Below, one piece after another: positions 50,305 to 60,373 of a stretch of DNA of 64,000 nucleotides; the stretch's first letter is position 1, and each line of letters begins with the position of its first letter. The stretch is from Candidozyma auris (lineage: Eukaryota > Ascomycota > Pichiomycetes > Serinales > Metschnikowiaceae), in contig NC_072814.1 in assembly GCF_003013715.1 (NCBI RefSeq), positions 1,674,001 to 1,738,000 on the forward strand. Direction: 5' to 3'. The notes under the pieces are model-generated. The model searched no databases, was not told the origin of the DNA, and worked only from the letters and a program-made list of their open reading frames with translations. A program made the position numbers and the translations under genes.

Positions 50305-51795
50305 ATGCCAACATCCCTGGAGTTGTGTCCCAATTGCCCAGACACGCCTCCCTCAGATACCGAGGATATCAACTGGATTCAATGTGATATTTGCCGCCAG
50401 TGGTTCCATACGATTTGTATCGGCACCAAAGAAGAGGATATAGCCGAGATCGCCTCATACCATTGCCAGAAATGTTCCAAGAAACACGGACCATCGCAAC
50501 TACGAAGAGTGCTGAAACGAGCAAGGGTAAAAATTGACTACGTGGCCCTTGACCAGGGCGAGACGTTTGCAATAGATAAAAGCGTGCACCCCCACGTCCC
50601 CAGCTTCGAGGAGTTTGCTTTTGTAGCTGATCCAAATGCCAAGGGGGACCCGTACATTGATGTTTTGTCCGGGGATGAGCTTACAAAAGAGTACATTTTG
50701 GCCACGGGGCTTCCTAGGCCCATTTTGATTCCTCAGGTGGTGAATGAAGATGTAGGTATGAAGCTTCCTTGTGAAAGAGAAGAGGTGACTGTTTCGAAGA
50801 TCGCCAGCTTAGTGGGCGAGGATGAGCCTGTGGAGGTCATGGACGTCTTATCTCAACAGAGCGAGTCTCCAGGATGGAACTTGGGCCAGTGGAAACGGTA
50901 CTTCTACATGAGGGATAAAGACCGCATCCGAAACGTCATTTCCCTTGAGGTTTCAGACGTTGAAGGTCTTGGTGACGCCTTTGTGAGGCCGAAAATGGTA
51001 CGTGACATGGACCTCGTCGATAAAGTTTGGCTGCAAAATGAGTCAGGTGAGGAAAGACCAAAAGTCACCACATACTGTCTCATGTCAGTGGCTGGCTCAT
51101 ACACAGACTTCCACATCGACTTCAGCGGGACGCCAGTATACTATACTGTCTGCCACGGGAGCAAGACTTTTCTAATGTACCCGCCCACTGACGATAATCT
51201 TGATCTCTATACCAGTTGGTGTAAAGAGCCGCGGCAGAACTTCACATGGTTTGGTACTTACTCGAAGAAAATCCGTGGTAAGAAGCTCATCCCGACTGGA
51301 GGCTTCAAAGTTAGTCTCCAAAAGGGTGATCTTTTCATTATACCTAGCGGCTGGATCCACTCCGTGTACACGCCCGAAGATTCCGTGATCATTGGCGGTA
51401 ATTATCTTACCCTAAAGGATATCCCTATGCACCTCAAGATTTACAATATTGAAAAGGCTACTGGTGTGCCTCTGAGGTACAGGTTTCCCAAATTTAATCG
51501 GGTCCTATGGCTTGCAAGCTACTACTTCTATACCCACCAAGATGAGTTCTTGCAAGACAGTGTCTTGAGTGATACTAAAACAACCGAGACGCACCTGGGC
51601 GAAGCTTTGCATACAGCCAGCAAAATAATAGCGGCGCTTGCGGCGCATTTGAGCGACCATTATCAGCTCAGCAAAACGAACAACATGGCCAAAAAAAGCA
51701 TTCCCACACAACTAATTGGCAAAGATGTTCTTTCTTTCCTCGACAAGCTCCGGGCTTGGCAACTTGAATTGTCCAGGCTTTCAAGTGCGGACTAA
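50305..51795 (+). CDS. JHD1: JmjC histone H3K36 demethylase Jhd1
   Basis: 496 residues, close to S. cerevisiae Jhd1 (492). An N-terminal PHD finger (about 8-58) has its zinc ligands in CPNC, CDIC, WFHTIC and CQKC. A conserved linker (IDYVALDQGETFAIDKSVHP) leads to the JmjC dioxygenase domain. The iron ligands are His270 and Asp272 (in YTDFHIDFSGTPVYY) and His352 (in IPSGWIHSVYTPED). The 2-oxoglutarate lysine is in GSKTFLMYPP. All catalytic residues are intact, so it should be active on H3K36me1/2 in the nucleus. Confidence 0.94.
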   Translation: MPTSLELCPNCPDTPPSDTEDINWIQCDICRQWFHTICIGTKEEDIAEIASYHCQKCSKKHGPSQLRRVLKRARVKIDYVALDQGETFAIDKSVHPHVPSFEEFAFVADPNAKGDPYIDVLSGDELTKEYILATGLPRPILIPQVVNEDVGMKLPCEREEVTVSKIASLVGEDEPVEVMDVLSQQSESPGWNLGQWKRYFYMRDKDRIRNVISLEVSDVEGLGDAFVRPKMVRDMDLVDKVWLQNESGEERPKVTTYCLMSVAGSYTDFHIDFSGTPVYYTVCHGSKTFLMYPPTDDNLDLYTSWCKEPRQNFTWFGTYSKKIRGKKLIPTGGFKVSLQKGDLFIIPSGWIHSVYTPEDSVIIGGNYLTLKDIPMHLKIYNIEKATGVPLRYRFPKFNRVLWLASYYFYTHQDEFLQDSVLSDTKTTETHLGEALHTASKIIAALAAHLSDHYQLSKTNNMAKKSIPTQLIGKDVLSFLDKLRAWQLELSRLSSAD

Positions 51796-51932
51796 ATTCC
51801 ACAGTAGTCCGCACTTGACGAATGTGTAGCTCTTTGTCCTGCACCATCCTGTCACCAACCGCCGTGCTGCCGATACCAGCTGCCCTCATACTTCACATAT
51901 CTCAGAGCAACATCATTCTTTGAACAGAACAC

Positions 51933-54900
51933 ATGGTAGCTTCGGATGACTCAGTAAATGAGTTCACTCCACAGGCAATCTATGGCACAGAAAAGGAGGC
52001 ACTTGATGAGTCGCAGTACAATGTGTACGACGATAAAAAGGACGACAGTGGTATAGAAAAGCCTGAACCAAAAAGCAACCTTTGGAGAAAAGCATACCTG
52101 TTTTTCTACCCAGATTGGATCTTAAAACATACAAGCCGAAGTGACCTCAAACTAGTTTTGCAAACATGGGTCCAAGTTTGGTCCACAATCTTTCTTTGCA
52201 TAGTGCCCAGGACAGACGAATGGTTAGGAATAGCATGCTTCTTATTCCAGATCATGGGCTTCATCATGGCTAACGGTGGTTTATCTGTTGTTATCAATGT
52301 TCTGCTAGCATTCATGTGTTCCTTTTATGTGTGCGTAGCTTGGCTATTTATTGTGGTCGCTAGCGCCATAAGCGCTCACTTGAGAGGGTGGCCCACCCAG
52401 GAGTCGGTGGCTCGGCTGCTAATTGCTGACGGCATTTGCACTTCTGAAAATGTCTCCAAGTGCTACCAGGAACAAGTCACCGATGGTAGATTCCTAGATA
52501 CTCGGTGCACAGTCATTTGGGTGTTTGCAGGGCTCATAGCTTTCACCGCATTTGGCATGACAAGAAGGTATCACCCTCTCATGAGGCTACCTTTTGTTGC
52601 AGGCGCCATTACCACCGTCATAATGACGGTTAATTTTGTCACTTTGCCTACTTTCATTGGTGCTGAAGTTTCAATGGTCATCATCAAGCCATTTCTACTA
52701 GCTTTCGTCTTTAAAATTGTGTGTGCTTTCGTAGTGTTCCCCTTCACGTCGAGTCATACATATCTCAAAGCCATAATTGGAATTCACGACTCCTTGGCTG
52801 CTACTTGCGAGAAGAATGCTAATTTCTTCAAGACGATTAAGCCTTCGCTCGACAACTTCAACAACCATAATCAATTAGCCAGCGACGTACAGGCATCAAG
52901 AGTTAAACTAGGGCCACTGGAGATGTTTCTCATTAGTTCAAGATGGGAGGTTTCGTTTAGCAGATTTGATACAGGTGATCTAGCGGAGATCCGTTCCAAG
53001 ATCAAACCTCTCTTGACCGTCTTAGCAGGTTTTAAGTACTTGTACGATCTTTTGGACGAAAGAAAAGATGTCACACGAGATGCATACGCCCCACTCAAGA
53101 GGAAAGGAAGCTTGTCAAATCAATCCTTCTCTGACTCTCACAATAAACTCCTTGCATCATTCAGGCATACTTATGCCAAAGTGGGGGTTTTCGAGACTCA
53201 GATGAGAGTACAAAAACTAAAGGATCATTTCAAAGAAACCGGGAAAGCAATCAGTCTTCATGACTTAGATGTCATCTGTAGTTTTATGAAAGAGCATTAT
53301 GGTGAATTTCTAGAAGAGGTTCCAAAAACACTTAAAGCTGTATCTGCGTGGCTAAAGGCGGCTAATTCTTTCAGAACCTACAGTTTATTGAGCTGGTCAA
53401 AACACGTCAATGAGCAAAAGAAACAGAACGAGAATCTCCTTCACCATGTAAAGAAGTTGAGGGCTGAGGTCCAGAAACTTGATGAGGCCAATGAAACCAT
53501 CAAAAGTCTTGCTAACAGATTTGATGGAGAGGAGCAAAAATTATGTCTAGTAAGTCAAAGTTCGCTTGTCGTATTTTTCTGCAAGGAGATTGCCCAACAA
53601 ATTTTCAGTCTTTGCTCAGTTCTTTCAGACTTAGACGAAACAAGACCAACGCCAAAAGTGATAACCATGTTTTCAAGTACTCGCCATGACAAAAGAGTGA
53701 CTATCAATAGAGACATGTATAATGACGATCCTGTTGGTAACGCTGAAGGGTCATCCCCTAATATTGTGCGTCACCGAGATCCAGACGTATTGGATCCCGA
53801 AAATCTTTATCAGGTCGTTGTGATAAACCTCTTCAGTTTTTATCGAAATTTATATGAGAGTGAGAATTTGTGGTTTTGGGTACGCCTGTCTATGCTTCTA
53901 CAGTTTTGTTGCTTTCCATATTATTTCCGTCCATCGACGGGATTCTTCACGAGACATCGATTGCTTTGGCTTCCCATTACATGCGCTGTTTCCATCTCAG
54001 AATACACTGCAGAAACAGTGTACCTGTTTTTGTCAAAAATTATTTACTCCTTCATTGGCTGTCTCGCAGGTATGATAGGTTGGTACATCTCAACCGGGAG
54101 TGGAAATGGAAATCCTTACGGTTATGCAATTGTCACAGCTGTCATATATTTCTTGACGGCCTATTATCGTCAATTTGCTGTGCACATAACTAAGGTCCCG
54201 GGGATTATGGTAAGTGTAACCCCAGTATTGGTCTTAGGAACTAGTTGGTCCGACTCTCGACTGCTGTTCCCCTCTAACATAGGGGTTGGATGGCGCGTGG
54301 CTGTTACTAGGTTTGTCAGTGTTGTGATTGGTTTGTTTGTTTCGCTTTTAGCAAGCTCGTTTCCAAAACCAAGAAGCTCGAAAGTCGCTGTCAGGATGAT
54401 TCTTTCGGGCGTTTTGGAGTCTTCGAATGACATGTTCTCGAAGATTTCTGAGTTTGCTTTGAAGCGTATCGAAAACTCAAATATACATATCAAAGTTCGT
54501 CACGACGAGGCCAGTGATAAGATGAGAAGTCTATTAATTTCTCTAGCAAATGCCAGAGCAATGATGAACTTCATCAGGTATGAAACTGCTTGGACCGGAA
54601 ACTGGCCAACTGAGACCTACCGCACGTTACAAACCTTAGTAAATGACCTTATTCAATTATACTACTTGATCTATATTCTGATCAATCAGGTCCAGGACAC
54701 AAAGGAGTGGATGCCGATAATACTTGATAGGTTAGGCTGGACGAATGCAGATTTGGTGGCGGAAGTGCTTGCTCTCACTGGCATGTCCGCTGGTGCACTC
54801 CGGCGAAAGAGCCCTATGCCTAAAATAACTAACGCCAACTTAACTGCAAAGCATTTTGAGAGTGTCAGTGAGCAGTGGGGTGTGAGCAGTGCCACGTTGA

Positions 54901-55166
54901 ATGAACGATTCTACGACGAGGTAGAAAGTAGTAGCATCAGATCGGATGAGAATCATGATGATTGTGCTATCACACAGAGACACGGAAAAACGGTGAATTA
55001 TCAAAAATTGCTAAGCCACGATGGACAGATCAATATAGTGTGCTTGTTATTGATGCATTTGGCATATCAAAAGATCGACGACATCGTCATTACAGTCAAG
55101 TCACTCGTTGGAGAGAAGTACGATGTTAGTGAGGAGCTCTTTGAACTAAGGAAATGGGAGAGATGA
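51933..55166 (+). CDS. BRE4/YGL140C-like polytopic membrane protein (ArAE_2 type)
   Basis: 1077 residues. Two blocks of membrane helices are seen: about five to six between residues 75 and 270, and a second group between about 640 and 810. They are separated by a long cytosolic region with a coiled coil near 490-530 (KKQNENLLHHVKKLRAEVQK). The WPTQ and PFTSSHTYLKAIIGIHDSL motifs and the second-block pattern match the fungal ArAE_2/DUF2421 membrane proteins typified by BRE4 and YGL140C. They resemble aromatic-acid exporters; in yeast their substrate is unknown. The S. cerevisiae members are 1125 and 1219 aa. The paralogue cannot be assigned. Confidence 0.8.
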   Translation: MVASDDSVNEFTPQAIYGTEKEALDESQYNVYDDKKDDSGIEKPEPKSNLWRKAYLFFYPDWILKHTSRSDLKLVLQTWVQVWSTIFLCIVPRTDEWLGIACFLFQIMGFIMANGGLSVVINVLLAFMCSFYVCVAWLFIVVASAISAHLRGWPTQESVARLLIADGICTSENVSKCYQEQVTDGRFLDTRCTVIWVFAGLIAFTAFGMTRRYHPLMRLPFVAGAITTVIMTVNFVTLPTFIGAEVSMVIIKPFLLAFVFKIVCAFVVFPFTSSHTYLKAIIGIHDSLAATCEKNANFFKTIKPSLDNFNNHNQLASDVQASRVKLGPLEMFLISSRWEVSFSRFDTGDLAEIRSKIKPLLTVLAGFKYLYDLLDERKDVTRDAYAPLKRKGSLSNQSFSDSHNKLLASFRHTYAKVGVFETQMRVQKLKDHFKETGKAISLHDLDVICSFMKEHYGEFLEEVPKTLKAVSAWLKAANSFRTYSLLSWSKHVNEQKKQNENLLHHVKKLRAEVQKLDEANETIKSLANRFDGEEQKLCLVSQSSLVVFFCKEIAQQIFSLCSVLSDLDETRPTPKVITMFSSTRHDKRVTINRDMYNDDPVGNAEGSSPNIVRHRDPDVLDPENLYQVVVINLFSFYRNLYESENLWFWVRLSMLLQFCCFPYYFRPSTGFFTRHRLLWLPITCAVSISEYTAETVYLFLSKIIYSFIGCLAGMIGWYISTGSGNGNPYGYAIVTAVIYFLTAYYRQFAVHITKVPGIMVSVTPVLVLGTSWSDSRLLFPSNIGVGWRVAVTRFVSVVIGLFVSLLASSFPKPRSSKVAVRMILSGVLESSNDMFSKISEFALKRIENSNIHIKVRHDEASDKMRSLLISLANARAMMNFIRYETAWTGNWPTETYRTLQTLVNDLIQLYYLIYILINQVQDTKEWMPIILDRLGWTNADLVAEVLALTGMSAGALRRKSPMPKITNANLTAKHFESVSEQWGVSSATLNERFYDEVESSSIRSDENHDDCAITQRHGKTVNYQKLLSHDGQINIVCLLLMHLAYQKIDDIVITVKSLVGEKYDVSEELFELRKWER

Positions 55167-55236
55167 TTAGACAGTGATAATTTGAAATATGACATTCTAT
55201 TTATACCGTAGATTATATAGGTTTTGATTGACTTAA

Positions 55237-56487
55237 TTACAATTCCAACTTTTGGCCCTTTTCACGAGCAGCCTCACCATACTTCTTGATTCTGATGGAC
55301 TGGACAGCAATGAAACCAGAAGTGTCCTCAGGAGAGAAGCCAGTCAATTCGTCCATGGAAGACTCGGTTTCATCGTACAATTTCTCGGTGTCAGAGTATC
55401 TGCCCAAAATCGTCAAGGAGCCCTTGTAAGCTCTGGCTCTGACAGTACCGTTGACGGTCTTCTGGGAAGGTGGGATCATGGCTCTCACGTACTCACACTC
55501 TGGGGTAAAGTACATTCCGTTGTACAACAACTTGGCGTAAGAAATGGTGACAAACTGGTCTCTCAATGCTCTCACCTCTCTGTCCAAGGTCAAACCCTCC
55601 AAATCAATGTGGGTGGATCTCAAGATGGTCAAGCCTGGGGTCTCGTAGCAGCCTCTGGACTTGATACCAATGAAACGATTCTCGACAATGTCAATTCTCC
55701 CCACACCGTTCCTTCTGGCCAAGGCGTTAGCCTCAAGGAATAATTCCACTGGGTCGGTAACAACCTTCTTACCGCCATCCAACACCAACTTGACTGGTAA
55801 ACCCTTTTCAAACACAACATCGAAGTCCTCTGGGGTGTCTGGAGCGTCAGTGGGGTCGACAGTCAACTTCCACATGTCCTTTGGAGGAGTAGTGTTTGGG
55901 TCTTCCAAAATACCAGCTTCGAAAGAGATATGAGCCAAGTTCTCGTCTGTAGACCATGGTTTGGCCTTAGTCTGAGCCACAGGAATGTTCTTCGAGGCAG
56001 CGTACTCCAACAAGTCATTTCTGCCAGCAAATCTGTTGAAGAACTCAGGGTCTCTCCATGGGGCAATGACAACGACATCAGGCTTCAAAGCGTAGAAGGA
56101 CAACTCAAAACGCACCTGGTCATTACCTTTACCTGTGCAACCATGGGAAACAGCAAAGCATCCTTCTTGTTCGGCAACCTGGATCTGAGCCTGGGCAATC
56201 ACTGGTCTGGCCAACGAAGTACCCAAAAGGTAGACATTCTCATAGACGGCGTTGGCCTGGATGGCAGGGAAACACACTTGCTCAACAAACTGCTTTCTGA
56301 CATCCACCACGACGAATTTAGAAGCACCAAGGGCCAAGGCTTTCTTCTCGGCAGCTTCGAAGTCCTCCTCCTGGCCAATGTTGGCCAAAAAGGCCACAAC
56401 TTCGTAGCCTTGTTCAAGCAACCAGGCGAGAATCACGGAGGTGTCCAAACCACCGGAGTACGCGAGACAAACTTTTCCTTTTGACAT
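55237..56487 (-). CDS. ARG1: Argininosuccinate synthase
   Basis: 416 residues from the ATG at 56487 (MSKGKVCLAYSGGLDTS); the 32 codons upstream in frame do not resemble any ASS protein. It joins citrulline and aspartate with ATP to make argininosuccinate, the penultimate step of arginine synthesis, in the cytosol. The ATP-pyrophosphatase P-loop AYSGGLDTS is at residues 9-17. Typical substrate segments follow: HGCTGKGNDQVRFE and VENRFIGIKSRGCYETPG. Length is close to the S. cerevisiae enzyme (420 aa). The promoter has a Gcn4 site and a TATA box. Confidence 0.97.
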   Translation of the reverse strand: MSKGKVCLAYSGGLDTSVILAWLLEQGYEVVAFLANIGQEEDFEAAEKKALALGASKFVVVDVRKQFVEQVCFPAIQANAVYENVYLLGTSLARPVIAQAQIQVAEQEGCFAVSHGCTGKGNDQVRFELSFYALKPDVVVIAPWRDPEFFNRFAGRNDLLEYAASKNIPVAQTKAKPWSTDENLAHISFEAGILEDPNTTPPKDMWKLTVDPTDAPDTPEDFDVVFEKGLPVKLVLDGGKKVVTDPVELFLEANALARRNGVGRIDIVENRFIGIKSRGCYETPGLTILRSTHIDLEGLTLDREVRALRDQFVTISYAKLLYNGMYFTPECEYVRAMIPPSQKTVNGTVRARAYKGSLTILGRYSDTEKLYDETESSMDELTGFSPEDTSGFIAVQSIRIKKYGEAAREKGQKLEL

Positions 56488-56555
56488 GTTTTGTGGGATG
56501 TGTGAATTCTGTAAAAGTAGATGGGGAGAGGTGAGAATTGGGGCGATAACGGGGC

Positions 56556-56563
56556 CCTTTATA
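56556..56563 (-). promoter_or_regulatory. TATA box of ARG1
   Basis: On the minus strand the sequence reads TATAAAGG, 69-76 bp before the ARG1 ATG, matching the yeast TATA consensus. Confidence 0.6.
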
Positions 56564-56670
56564 CTGATTGTCCATCGCGGCAAAAAATTTCACTTGCCTA
56601 ATTGGGCGGCCCCGTCCTGCAGCCAGTGCTCACCACCCACTTATACTTGTGCAATCTCCCATGCACACCG

Positions 56671-56677
56671 TGACTCA
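56671..56677. promoter_or_regulatory. Gcn4 site TGACTCA upstream of ARG1
   Basis: A perfect TGACTCA lies about 185 bp before the ARG1 ATG, upstream of the TATA box. Gcn4 activates arginine-synthesis genes in yeasts during amino-acid starvation, so function is likely. Confidence 0.7.
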
Positions 56678-57650
56678 CGTTCTTGTTTGCAGCCATTTGT
56701 CAGATATGCGTCATACTAAGGGCGACAGAGAAGGAGATGAGAAAGATTCAGTGAAGTGTTTCCAACTTTTGCTTGAGCTACCGGATCCAATCTTACATGT
56801 TTTTAGTGGAATTGGCCTCTCCGGGGAGCCCTCGGAGGAATACTAACAAAGGGTATTGGGGCTATTGTCAATGGTACGCGCTAAGGCGAGCGATTTCGCT
56901 AATGGCAATGAAGAGCGAAGCATGGTTGGAGTAGAAACTTCAAATAGTACTCTTTTTGAAAACTTCGTAGAGTTCTTCCCGCGGGTTTGGCAATTGGCAG
57001 CGAGACATTGGGCTGCCGGAGGGTGTCCAACATTGTAGGGTGCGAAATGGCTGCAAAAGGTACCGAGAGCGAGACTCTCAATCTAAGCAGGCGCCTTTTG
57101 ATCGTGGTAACAAAATCAAACATTACTTGAAGTTTTCACGTCTTACCGTTAAAGCTCCGTTGAGCAGAGAACCTCCACCAATACGGCAATTGGTGCAGTT
57201 CGTCGTCGAAGGCTCGTGACAAGGAGACAAGTGAACTAGCCGTTTGAGCCAAAAGAGCTTGATGGATTCTTTATGGTGTGAGAGAACCTTTATTGTTTTC
57301 GCCATTAACTTGGTGGCTATGACGGACAGCTGTGGCCATTTTGAAGATTCTCGTCTTGGGCTTCCCTTTGTGAAAAGAACATTGTTAGTGACGTTATTGA
57401 TTGTGGAAGGTGCTTGCTTTTTGCCGTCCACTAGACTTCATAACTGCCTATAGTAAGTCTGACTAACTGATGAATTCAGCGTTGGCGGTATACAGCCAGT
57501 CATATATCGGTACATTTCGACACTATCCAATTTGTGAAAGCCTTCAACTATCACCTCTTGACAATCTATATTACAAGTAGCTTGTGTAGGCTCTAAGAAT
57601 TCTAAGTATCAAATCTTGTTCTAATTACTCTAAGTCTGCTTTATATAGCC

Positions 57651-59249
57651 TTAGTGCTCGCAAAGGGAGAAGGTTCTGCTGTAGGCATTGTCAAAATCGT
57701 CCTCTTCATTTACCATTGCTGAACGTTCTTCCATCAACTGCAGCCTAAACTCCTTAGCTTCTTGCTCGGTCATTGTGGCAAGATCTTTTGCGTTAACCTG
57801 GGGGAAGAACTTTTTCATAAGCTCCTTGTCGTTGACCCATGTTTCATTTTGTGGTGGAACAACATCGGTTGCCTTCACCAATGAATTATATGGATCGACC
57901 AAGAAGAAACACAAAATTTTTCTAAATCCTGGTTTGCTGGGATCTTCTAATTTGAACGCATCGACGTGGTGCTGAAAGCTATTGGGGAAGATCACAACTC
58001 TCCCTTTCTTTGCTTCGACGCTTCCAATGTACCTAGTCATGGGATCTCCATCTTCGATTCCAAATCTGTCTTTGCAGTAGAACTCATCACCCTGTTCGTA
58101 ATCTGGGTCGTCAAAAGCATACTTGAAGGAGAGTTTGGAATCTTTCACGTTATCCATATCATAGTAATATATCACCGTGGCAACGATGTCTTCGTTAATG
58201 GTACCTTCGACGTGCCAAGAGCCACCTTTATACTCTGGTTTCTCTGGTGTGAGCTCAATGTTTGCCATTTTCACGATCACCTTCAAGTTTTCAAAGCCAC
58301 GAAGATCAATGTGCTTAGTTTCAGGATCCTTTTCGTATTTTGGGATGACTTCCCTGTAGAATTGGCGTTTTCCCTTCTCCCATTCTTCCCACTCCTCATC
58401 AGTAGCCTTTCTATCAATGAGTTCGTAGCAAGTCTTACTGTACTCCGCATAACCTTCTCCGTAGTAATCCTGAATGGGTATCTTCACATATTCTTCGGAC
58501 TGAAATCTGGACAAGCACAAGTTCAAACCGGGAATCACCTGATTGAAAATATCAGCTATTGATTGATAAAGAGAGGAATTCTTTATAGGATGGAGGTTGT
58601 TGATGTAAGAAACAAAGCCAAAGTGCTTCGTCTCGCTGTCTAGCTTCATGAGCGCTGGAAGCCACTGAAACCTCTTCGATACACCGTATTCTGCGACACC
58701 TTTCTTGACTGTCTTTATTTCCTCATTAAACTCAGCCGCCACCAACTTGTCACCGCTTATTACCTTTGTTCTGCCGTAGACTAGGTGGAAAAGAGAAGGG
58801 TGTAATAAATCCACCACCAAGTCGTCAGAGCCTGGATGGTAGTCCTTCTTAGTGATTGCAGACTCAAACGAAGCGGCGTCCTTGCTGAAGCTTTTCACAA
58901 TATTGTCTGCGATAGCTCCATCACTATACAAGATCTTATCGTCGGCAGCTATCTTGAACTTTCCAGCAGCGATCTCAGGAAGCGACTGCAATTCATCGTA
59001 CCACTTCAATTCCCGAATCACATACTCAAAAACCTCTTTTGGGTATTTTGTCTCTGGTCTCTGGGCCAAAAACTCTGCTTCCCATTTTTTCACGATCTCT
59101 TGATCCTTACACTTTTTCTCCCAATCTGGTTTCTGCCTGATTGTGTTTGAGAGTCCGACAATGAGCCATTCGTCACGGTAACGAGCTGTGTTCACATAAA
59201 GCCCAAAGGCAGCCCACCAGGGGTGTCTAAAAGGAGAGCTCGACGACAT
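57651..59249 (-). CDS. DUF4246 family protein
   Basis: 532 residues from the ATG at 59249 (MSSSSPFRHPWWAAFG); a TTG nine codons upstream is not used. This is the fungal DUF4246 family, recognised by the C-terminal half with GSWHVEGTINEDIVATVIYYYD and the FPNSFQHHVDAFK...GFRKILCFFLVDP block. The biochemical role is not established. I see a possible Fe(II)/2-oxoglutarate dioxygenase signature: His346-x-Glu348, His427 or His428, and Arg443 fifteen or so residues later, before a hydrophobic strand. The promoter has a TATAAAAA box 33 bp upstream and an AGGGG stress-type element, which suggests regulated expression. Confidence 0.8.
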   Translation of the reverse strand: MSSSSPFRHPWWAAFGLYVNTARYRDEWLIVGLSNTIRQKPDWEKKCKDQEIVKKWEAEFLAQRPETKYPKEVFEYVIRELKWYDELQSLPEIAAGKFKIAADDKILYSDGAIADNIVKSFSKDAASFESAITKKDYHPGSDDLVVDLLHPSLFHLVYGRTKVISGDKLVAAEFNEEIKTVKKGVAEYGVSKRFQWLPALMKLDSETKHFGFVSYINNLHPIKNSSLYQSIADIFNQVIPGLNLCLSRFQSEEYVKIPIQDYYGEGYAEYSKTCYELIDRKATDEEWEEWEKGKRQFYREVIPKYEKDPETKHIDLRGFENLKVIVKMANIELTPEKPEYKGGSWHVEGTINEDIVATVIYYYDMDNVKDSKLSFKYAFDDPDYEQGDEFYCKDRFGIEDGDPMTRYIGSVEAKKGRVVIFPNSFQHHVDAFKLEDPSKPGFRKILCFFLVDPYNSLVKATDVVPPQNETWVNDKELMKKFFPQVNAKDLATMTEQEAKEFRLQLMEERSAMVNEEDDFDNAYSRTFSLCEH

Positions 59250-60329
59250 CACCCTACGACGAAAAATGAGATTCAAAGCTCTTTTTATACCTCTTCATTT
59301 ACGAGGGAGGGGCATGTGGAATCGGCTGCGAAAAACGCACGAGGTGCAGCTTTAGCCATAACAAACCTCGTAAATGTATTCCACATAAGGCCTACTCACA
59401 CTGACTGAAAAAATCAAAAGCGTCTTTCTCGATACAAATTCATGGACCTTTAGAAAAATTCATTTAATTAATCTTCTCTGCTTTTTGTCATTTTACGTCT
59501 TCCATTGCTCTTAATTTCTGCATTGCTAAGCGCTGCTTTCTTTGGTCTCTCGATACTCATATTTGAGCACTGTTTTTGTGGTTAAAACAAATGTATACAG
59601 TCCCGAATTTGAGTTTTTTGTGTAAATGGTTGGCTAACACCTTGTCCGCAGGTTTCGTTTGGATGGCAAAGGTGACCCTTAGTTGAGACAATGAAGTGAA
59701 TGTTTCATTGACTGATATCGAAATCTTTTATTCAATCTGTTTATAGTTGGTCCCCTGTCTGTTCCTTTCTCAAACAATGTAGTTCGGCTCAAGTTTAATG
59801 TAGTACAATTGTAATGGCTACTCTTCTTGGCTACGTTAAACAACATCATATGAACATCAGGTTTCCTCACATGTCGATGTCACCTAAAACTAGTAACGAG
59901 GAATGCGTGTTCAGAAGCACCTCCTCTGGTGATTAGTGACAGAGATTCAAGTAGATCGAAATGGTGTCTACTTGGTGTGTATCTTCAGCAATTATTTACT
60001 TAGACGAACAATCTGATAGTAATTTTCTAAGCGTCTTCTAAAAAAGCTTCAAGTGAATAACGCAAGGTGCCTTTACTTTTAAATGCCTCTGATGTAGCGC
60101 TTCTTAATTCTCTGTTTCTTTTCAGACTCCTTCCGCTGTGGAGTCAGACCCGTGCGGAATTTAAATCGCGATTTCCGAGACACCATGGTTTATCATAAGG
60201 GGCCCAAAATTCTACATAAAAACCAGATCATACCTTCTCATAGAATCACCATGGTTGCAATTGCTAACCCACATCGACATCATTTTTCTCCGGTGTTGTA
60301 CCCCCGATGATTCATAGTCATGAGTCAAG
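59250..60329. other. Divergent DUF4246-gene / VHR1 promoter region
   Basis: 1.08 kb. It contains the DUF4246-gene TATA box (59282-59289), AGGGG (59308-59312), and two minus-strand micro-ORFs with protein-like, Lys/Arg-rich products: 30 codons at 59468-59560 and 35 codons at 60079-60186. Both begin with ATG. A plus-strand ATG at 60320 opens a 17-codon frame overlapping the VHR1 start. No tRNA or long ORF was found. Confidence 0.5.
59282..59289 (-). promoter_or_regulatory. TATA box of the DUF4246 gene
   Basis: On the minus strand this reads TATAAAAA, 33 bp before the ATG. A single AGGGG (stress-element core) is 20 bp further upstream. Confidence 0.5.
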
Positions 60330-60373
60330 ATGGCAAGACCCAAAAAATGCGCGCTGGCTCCGAGTCACGATGA
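60320..60373 (+). promoter_or_regulatory. Overlapping upstream ORF at VHR1
   Basis: An ATG ten bases before the VHR1 start opens a different frame of 17 codons and ends at a TGA inside VHR1. If the transcript starts upstream of 60320, this would lower initiation at the main ATG. An alternative is that transcription starts between the two ATGs. Confidence 0.35.

Larger units (their letters stand above)
56488..57650. other. Intergenic: ARG1 promoter and DUF4246-gene 3' region
   Basis: 1.16 kb. The first 200 bp are the ARG1 promoter (listed sites). The rest holds only short frames, including a 102-codon minus-strand one (57123-57431) that starts at GTG. Confidence 0.55.

Noticed and set aside
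57123..57431. 102-codon minus-strand ORF
   Set aside because: GTG start and no domain.
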